Of a stretch of 64,000 nt of DNA, positions 56,901-64,000 are shown one piece after another. This DNA is from Morinoia aosen (Eukaryota > Arthropoda > Malacostraca > Amphipoda > Talitridae). The notes below the pieces were generated by a model that had not been told where the DNA came from, did not search any database, and saw nothing but the letters and a program-made list of their open reading frames with translations. A program made the position numbers and the translations under genes. The number at the start of each line of letters is the position of its first letter. Position 1 is the first letter of the stretch. The stretch is taken from assembly GCA_030386875.1 (NCBI GenBank), contig CM059575.1, positions 48,514,859 to 48,578,858 on the forward strand, given 5' to 3'.

Positions 56901-59900
56901 CGAACTAACACGCACAATGGATCTTTCATCGAGTGTCATTTTACCACAATGATGGAGATTGAACAAGAATACAAGAACTCTTACCAATTTATCACAATCA
57001 TTTAGAATTAAAAATCTCCTGAGTTTTGTTAAGGAATAGCGAGGAGCTCAGAAATAATATATTATTTCGTTTCATATTCGATAAATTGTCGCTTCGTATA
57101 TCTCAAACCTATTCCGTGTGCAGTTTGAACTCACACGGGAACGTGTGCGGTATACGCTTTAAATTTTAAATGGTGCGTGAAAGGAGGACAAACGATTTGG
57201 CTTTTACCGTTTCCTGTAATGTTATTACATGATGACTCGCTTATTATTAGGGGAATGATGACACTGATTTTAAATCAGTGTTCAATTCCCATCCAAAATT
57301 ACCTTGATTAAGTTATTTCAATCTATAAATATTTTCCTATTTTTTCGTTTAGAAAGAGTAAAATAATGAATTTAATTAGGGAAATTCTTATTAACAAATA
57401 TGTGTTGAGATTTATTGATGTACATCTAAAATTTAGGAGAAAAAAGTTCAACTCCATCTATAACAGTGAACTAAACTTTACTCATTTCTGCTCCTCATAC
57501 TAGCTTGCCCCATGGATTGAAGTCTTGTCTGACGATCAAAGTTTTCTGTGCTTTGAAGTCTCAGACGGCATGAAGATCACGCAGTATTGTACGCGTGTTT
57601 ACTTCCATAACATTGGATAATGAAAAACATGGATTTAATGTATTATACACAATTTGTGATACAGTGAATACGAACCAACTAAAAAGACTGAGATGCCCCT
57701 GGCAAAATCCCACAAAAAAAGCAGTTGTATCGGAAACAATTCCTTCTTTGGTGTAACAAACTATACTCAGGAAATTGTCGAGCTTCGAGCGTAGCCATAA
57801 AACTAAAGCAAATGGACAAAGTCCTGATGCGATTATGGTCAGCCTTATGAGGTTACACAGCTGCGGGGATTAGCTGGGACCGCTCATCTCAAACTTCTGG
57901 CGACAAGAAACTAAATGTACAACCTCATTTGTGTCCTTCTCTCCTATTTCTTTTACTTCTTATTTTTGCTGCACGAACAAATTCTTTTGGTATTTTACCA
58001 GACGAGGTATTATTATGAGGAAAATAACCACCTTCGTTATAAGAAACGCTAATTTTACTTGCGATAAGATTCGATATTACCAAAACTTTTTCGAATTTTT
58101 TAGGATCACTTTAAAAATAAATGAACTTGTGAACTGTAATACTTTCCACTAATTAAATTTTTTGAACTTTTACTACGTTGAATCAACTATCATATATTGT
58201 GGAAACGAATGATTAACAAAAAATTGCTCTACCGAGGGAAGAGAATAGCTGACATAATTCCCGTTACCCTTGGCACTAGATACAAAAGTGTATTTTTTTG
58301 CACTTACATCTTATCTACATGGAAAGAGAGAAAAATTAGGCTGTATTATTCTGTGTATGAAATGGTGAAACATTAAAGCAATACAAGGCCCTTTTTCAGG
58401 TCAGCCTGTGAATTATTATATTGCAACCTCAAGGTTCATGTAATTGAAAAGCATGGTACATCAAAGTTTGCAGTTATACCGGATGTGCTGTAATTTTTTA
58501 GACCCAGTATCAAAGTATTAAAGTTGAGAGCTAAATCTTACTCATGTTCATTTTTTACGAGATGTGCCTTACTGCGAGGCGCAACAATTGGCAATTTACA
58601 TTGAAGGCACGAAATTTAGATGGACAGAAACAGCGTTTGCATATTAGAGAAGTCCGTATTCATTTCCTTGATTTTCCTGTGACTCCTTATGATTCGTATA
58701 ATTTGCTGCGAAAACAGCGTAACGATTATACATATGTATAATTCATAATAAAAACATAATTGCAGAGTTATTTAGGTCGTACGAGACGTCCGATAACTAT
58801 TTTATAAGTACACCAAATGGAGAATCGAAGACTGTGTATTTTATACTTATAATGAGTCACTTTTTGTTCTGGATTAGCAAGGGGAATATGCTTGTAGCTA
58901 GTTTCAGTTCAATTTTTAAGCGACTCAGCCATATATGGGGCAACAAGGGTTACTGTGTCGCTATATTACCTTAACAGTATCCTCGACGCATTTGTTAAAT
59001 TGATTTTCTGATCGGATTTTGAAGAAAACAACGGATTTTTCAATTTTTTCTCCCTGCTGCTAAAATTGTCTCACCGGCATTAATTGTTTTTACTCTCTGG
59101 CCGAAACTTTTCTCATAGCAAGACAACGTGAGATGTAAATGCAAAACTATTTTTCATGCCTGGAAATAACTTTCAAGACGTTGAATGCTTTTGGCAAGGC
59201 AGTTCATTGGCTTTTGACATCCAGGTAAAGTTTATCACAGACAGGAACACAGATGAGTAAAATTGGTTCACACAACAGATAATCTGTTTGTGACCTGATA
59301 ACATCGAAACTCTGATCCCTATTTATGAAAATTGCTCTGTAATGATTTGCACCGATTTTTGCTATTCATGAAATTTCTCTGATTCCTTGTTTTCTCACCT
59401 TCCTTTTTATGGATCGTTGATATTGTTTCCAGTTCCACTACGAATTTAATCTGCTTTCTTTTTCATTTCCTCGATAGCGCTGAAACTAAAGAAGAATTCC
59501 TAATGTCAAATTCATGCTGTGATAATTTAAAATAATAAAGGATGATTTAGCTCTGACTTTTACCATTCTTGTTATAGACCTCATATCTAAGTCTCTTTTT
59601 TTTATTCATGTCAAATGTAATCTTTCGTGACAATTGAGTAAACAATGATGCAAAGTATAATACCATGTATACAAATCAGCCCACCAAGTTAGGAATAAGA
59701 CAGATAATACTCAGAATCATGCTGTACCTAATATTTAATAATCAATGCAAAACATTCCCTGGTAGCAAAGGCTTCGAGTTATTCAGTCTTGTAAAAAATC
59801 GATTTATTTGAGCCCTCGAAGCAAGAGCTCAAATTATTGTGGAGAATTTTGATTATCATCATGTGAATGTACTTATGGTTAATTCGTAATTTTTTATTTC

Positions 59901-60090
59901 CAGAATCGCTCATATTTGTCATACGCATTCATTTGTTAAAAGAAAACATTAGCAATAAAATTTTATTTTTGATTTGTCCCAATGGAAAGTCAAAGGTTTG
60001 CAATCACATAGTTCCATCCGGTAGGACAGTCACCAAGCGAAATATAAAAATATAAAGATTCCAAAACTAAGGCCCTATTTTATCCACAGA
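53960..60090. other. Unassigned AT-rich region
   Basis: No gene or mobile element is supported. Short open frames at 54707-54940, 56208-56411 (with PTPKIPRLPMSTSSLYYPQG) and 57931-58152 lack splice borders or recognisable motifs. A poly-T and A-rich background dominates. Confidence 0.4.
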
Positions 60091-60093
60091 GCA

Positions 60094-60159
60094 GTGCAGA
60101 TGCTGGAAGTGTTAGAGATCGCACAAGAAGTGGCCGTCCAAGACCTGTAACTCCATGAG
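60094..60159 (+). pseudogene. Tc1/mariner transposase fragment
   Basis: One plus frame reads SADAGSVRDRTRSGRPRPVT and ends at TGA. The G-S-V-x-D-R-x-R-S-G-R-P-R word is the hallmark linker after the first helix-turn-helix of Tc1-type transposases. Nothing else of the transposase was found, so this is a small relic. Confidence 0.65.
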
Positions 60160-61259
60160 GAAAATAACTTCAGCGCATGAAATATCGAGAAAGTGTGTTC
60201 ATAAAAAAGTGAAAAGAGACTCGAAACTCTCTTCCCCAAAATTCGGATAAAAACATAGCCTCAGTGTGCATTTATAGTAAAAAAGAAGCAAGAAAAGTTG
60301 CGTTTGCTACGCCGGCTCCCAGTTCATAGTCTGATTTCTGATACGTTTATGATGAAATTGAAGGGGTTCCTTACTAGTTTATATAAGCCTCGTTACAAAC
60401 AGTATAGGACGCATTTTGGGCATTTTGTCAAAAACTTCAGCCAGGCCTTTTCTGTCTTTTTTTTTCCTTCGCAGCCTCTGAACGCAACCTCAATTAGCGC
60501 CCTCGCTTCGGCTGTCTCGTCCCAACTTCCAGCTACATCCCTTCTCATTGACCGAACATACGGAAGAATTCTTCATCTACGAGATGTACGAAATTGTGAT
60601 CATTATAATTTGAATAACCTTAATCTTCGTGTGTGATGGAGTGTAACATGTAAACACGTGACCGGGTGGAGGAGCATCGGAGGACACTTAACCTTTAATA
60701 GGATGACTCCTCGTGTGACGGGACCGAGCCAAATTTCGTGGCCACGTGGATAACGAACGTGGGACCGGAACTCGCGGGAGGACAAACACTGGTGCTCGTC
60801 CGTCCCGAACTCGCTTCAGGGCGGATCAGAGGAGAGAACCCTAAGCTACTCTGCAGAGTGTGTTGTTCTGGCTCATTACTATAGCGACACCTAAATTCAC
60901 ATTTCGGTATTTTTCTCCATAAAATTTTTCATGTTTAGTGCGTTCGTCTCCTTCTGCTGGCGGCCATGAATGTTTAATTTTACTGAGAGGAAAATTTTTT
61001 TTCGAGAGTTTCCAAACATCAAATGACAAATTTCTTGCACGAATTGTCTCAGCAATACCAGAACACATCACAAATCTTTGAATCGTCGGAAAACCTCTCT
61101 CTGACATGGTCTACGAAGGAGTGTCGGCAAACGGAAAATTCTTCTTTTTTCATTCGTGAGGGAGAAAAAAAATAAATACTAACGAATATAGAAAATATAT
61201 TTGGGGACCAGTACTAAATAACCTTGGTTATACATCCCAAATGAAATTCCACGCTCGTC
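60160..61259. other. Unassigned; GC-richer 60640-60840
   Basis: The part 60640-60840 is richer in GC and contains CACGTG-type words (AACACGTGACC, GCCACGTGGAT). An 88-codon minus-strand frame at 61107-60841 (RFVMCSGIAETIRARNLSF, then WKLSKKNFPL) looks coding-like but I cannot assign it. Confidence 0.3.
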
Positions 61260-61369
61260 TCACGTCGACAGTTGTAAGTAATTGTCGGAAAAAAACGAGA
61301 AAGGTCAGAACTAAAAAAGTTTTTCATTCTCGGCCAGTCACCAATGAAATTCAGACGTAAAAAAGCTGA

Positions 61370-61700
61370 TGAGGCATTTTTTCGAGAAAACTAGGACATG
61401 GTCAAGAAAGTCGGTCTGTGCTGACCGAATCCGAAAAACAGGCTATCCGTGTGCTGTAGACCATCCTCAGGGGAGGTGATGCGTTCAAGTGTCGACTTCA
61501 ACGGGTGTAATTGTTTAACAACAATAATGCTTCATATAGTGATACTCCTATAGTCAAAGCGAGTTTACGATGTCAGAATGAGCTTAATAATTTTGAACTT
61601 TAATTGAGTCTATAACTAGTGTGGATGTTTTAAAATCTGTATTACTTCAGTGCCTAGGTTGATGTGAGCTGTGCAAGCAGAAACATCTTGCCTCATGCAC
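61370..61700. repeat. Diverged duplicate block, copy 1
   Basis: This segment shares ordered words with 63110-63450: GTGATGCGTTCAA, then GATGTT.TAAAATCT and TTCAG...GCCTA.GGTT. Spacing is conserved although identity is low. Confidence 0.5.
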
Positions 61701-63109
61701 TTGCGCGCAAAATTACTTCACATTTTACAACACTTTCACAAGTTACTGACTCCCATCTGCACATAAAATTAAAACTTTTCGAATAAAATACTTCAAAATT
61801 TCCTTTACTCGGTATGTTTGTCGCAAAGTAACATCAGAGTAACGTGTTAACAGAAAAATAATTGAAAGGCTCAGTATCAAGGAAGCATCGCTTTCACGGC
61901 AGGCCTTAGATCCGGAATGATTTCACTACGCAGACATCGAACTTCTGATTATAAGTTATTATTAAACGATGAAACCTGCGTGATATGATTTACTTGCATA
62001 ATAAAAACTTGATCCACGAGTATTTCAAAATGACAGGAAGGTGGCGATGGTGAGTCATGAACACAACCTCCCTGGCCCACGTCAGCTAGATAATTCGAGA
62101 AACGTAGGAAAATTTTCAAGCATCCAAATATTAAATTTACGAGCACGTGATTTTTTTGTTATACCTCGTCTCCAATCTTATGAATGCATTATATTCTTAA
62201 AAGTAATCTATTGTATAAAGGATGATGTGAGGAATAATTTCAAGGCATTGTTCCGTACTAAACAGACCGGAGTTGCCAAGTTTCTGAACTCTCCAACCGC
62301 ATCTGTACACAATGCTGATATTATATTGAATTCGTCTGGTGACTATTTTGAGTGAGTCAGGAAGGAAAAGGCCTTCCAAGCCTACAGACAAGAAACGTAC
62401 ACCGCAGCTTAAGCCAGACGTTAAAAGGATGATCGAAAAATCTTGGAGAACCAGCTCAGATCTTTACATGTTTTAGTGTTACTAAAAACATAGGATGAAT
62501 AAGGAAAATCTTTCCGGTTCGAATATGCTAGAGAAATGTCAGTTCATGTTTCCAACCAACATCGGTTGCAGAAAGTATATTAAAACATCTTCAAATCGGT
62601 AATGCGTTAGCGTATCTGATGCTAAACGCATGGTTATCAAACACATCTATTTTTATTTGCCCCTTTACTGTGATAGAGTTTTGCCGAAAAAAACTACGTG
62701 CATAATTTTCATAACAGAATCTCACTGAATTATAAATCGTTCAGTTGATGACCAAAATCAATAGCGAGTCCCAGATGCTGGTGTATGAACATTTCGGTTT
62801 CGTATCGAGATAGTCATTGGACGTGATGGATTCGAAGCGTAAGAAAATGCGAGTGTTAGCATTTGAATGCGTTTGTTTAGCTTTCAGTTTCAATTTTATT
62901 GAATAAACTCTAGTCTCATCCCCACATATCATTTACATACATCGTACGCAGCGCAGTAGTTTTTTGTACGTGTCATTCTATTCGATTAGATACAATACTC
63001 ACCTAGTCAAAATTCTACGCAGTTTTCAAGTTAGCAGTAACCAGTAATAGTGAAAACGAAGCACAAGGTCAGAACGCCCGACTGTTGCCCGGCTCTTGGC
63101 CATTAGAGT

Positions 63110-63450
63110 AAAAAATTTAGACCTAAACGGACACAAAAGGCTGGTTTTGCCAGATATTGGTATTGGTCGAGAAGTGTGACGTGTACCGACTAAATTCGAA
63201 AAGACAGGGGCCGTAAGAGTGTTGTAGGCTTTCGTCAGCTTGTGTGATGCGTTCAAATTTTAAATAACGGACAGTTATTGATGACAGAAATTTTGATTAA
63301 AGTAATGCTACTTCCAAGTTTCTAGCGAATTTATGCAATTGAAATAGATTTGAACCTTACCATAGGTTGTGTGTGCCAGGCGAAGATGTTGTAAAATCTA
63401 AGTATTTCAGCTATTGCCTATAGGTTAATGAGGTGTGCTGTGAATCAGCA
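63110..63450. repeat. Diverged duplicate block, copy 2
   Basis: Partner of 61370-61700, about 1.75 kb away in the same orientation. On the minus strand it is open for 76 codons (MNASHKLTKAYNTLTAPVFS). Copy 1 aligns with this reading (NASPPLRMVYSTRIACFSDS) but has stops. Confidence 0.5.
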
Positions 63451-63692
63451 AACCAGATTATCGAATAAAAATCAGATTCCGTGCACTTCGGCTATAGCTG
63501 TTGAAAAACGTCATATCTATGCTAAATTATTTGAAAATGTAGGAATTATATTTTTTGAACACATCTATCGTAGGTGATCATCACTTTTACACTTTGGGCT
63601 AAGCAATACATATTATTTCTTACCAATTCTCACATATATTGTCGTTTTATAATTTTAAGGTGTAACAAGTGGAACTTGTTTGCGATTTTTAG

Positions 63693-63920
63693 GTCGAATT
63701 ATTATTGAACGAAGTACACCAGTATACTCTAGCAAGGGCTGTCAGCCTCATGATCAAGGTTTCGCTGTCGAAGAAATTAACGGCAAAATATCTCCTGTCG
63801 AGTTTGACCCATGGCGCAGACCAGATGAGAATTCCACGAAAAAATACACCTGCTTATGAGGCGGTTGAGAATAATTTTATTTTATTATGTTCCATTGTTG
63901 ACATCTTCGCGCAGAGATGA
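63693..63920 (+). CDS. Possible exon, unrecognised
   Basis: An acceptor (CGATTTTTAG) precedes a frame VELLLNEVHQYTLARAVSLM, then IKVSLSKKLTAKYLLSSLTH, to a stop at 63920. The helical pattern is faintly like the C-terminal part of DUF4806-type insect proteins, but the match is too weak to name it. Confidence 0.25.
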   Translation, partial: VELLLNEVHQYTLARAVSLMIKVSLSKKLTAKYLLSSLTHGADQMRIPRKNTPAYEAVENNFILLCSIVDIFAQR

Positions 63921-64000
63921 GTTGCGAATAATTTTGAATAACTTTGGCAAGCAAAATACTCAACTGAGTAAAAACTGTGTAAGTATAGAAAAATTGAGAA

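Noticed and set aside
57250..57300. tRNA-like stem ACTGA-TTTTAAA-TCAGT followed by GTTCAATTCCC
   Set aside because: It has a five-base stem with a seven-base loop and a B-box-like word, but no acceptor stem and no room for a proper T arm, so it is not a tRNA gene.

Overview
The window looks like nuclear DNA of an arthropod, most likely an insect. It is AT-rich, its genes are split into short exons with GT-AG introns, and most of it is transposable elements at various stages of decay. I could not identify the species. No rRNA, tRNA, CRISPR or bacterial-type operon was seen.

Layout. (1) 674-2921, plus strand: the last four exons of an unrecognised gene whose stop codon lies inside a 43-bp tandem repeat, with a second repeat array and a poly(A) signal behind it. 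(2) 5200-9250, minus strand: a decayed, 3'-truncated Ty3/gypsy-type retrotransposon. (3) 9651-12593: a Tc1/mariner-like inverted-repeat element, then a short inverted-repeat element split by a nested hAT-like element. (4) 15209-18143: a TTAA-flanked DNA transposon with a possible spliced minus-strand reading frame. (5) 19012-28907, plus strand: internal exons of one gene. Three of them (19012, 20887, 22691) are diverged tandem copies of each other and a fourth (28677) is in the same phase. (6) 23672-28272 and 32280-35000: two copies of a 2.7-kb palindromic element with 8-bp target duplications. The first copy carries elements nested inside it. (7) 29150-30378: a DUF7869-like coding sequence broken by a frameshift and one stop. 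(8) 36091-47573: an 11.5-kb segment with matching CACTGTAAAAAA ends, enclosing a multi-exon minus-strand gene (C2H2 fingers, SAM-like segment, C-terminal domain) that is damaged and split by a SINE. (9) 47574-50360: a cluster of SINE fragments. (10) 50741-51012: a compact CpG- and CRE-containing segment with a candidate first exon on each strand. (11) 51013-64000: mostly unassigned AT-rich DNA with a possible chemoreceptor remnant, a mariner fragment and two diverged copies of an unknown repeat.

A SINE-like family of about 360 bp, with a hairpin-rich 5' end and an (ATTAG/TAATC)-type tail, occurs at least a dozen times. Exact target duplications at two copies support retroposition. The nesting gives a relative history: the SINE entered the 2.7-kb element before that element spread; later a fold-back element and a third inverted-repeat element entered copy 1; and a small MITE entered the fold-back element.

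All gene and family calls come from reading the sequence and from memory of family motifs. No database search was run.
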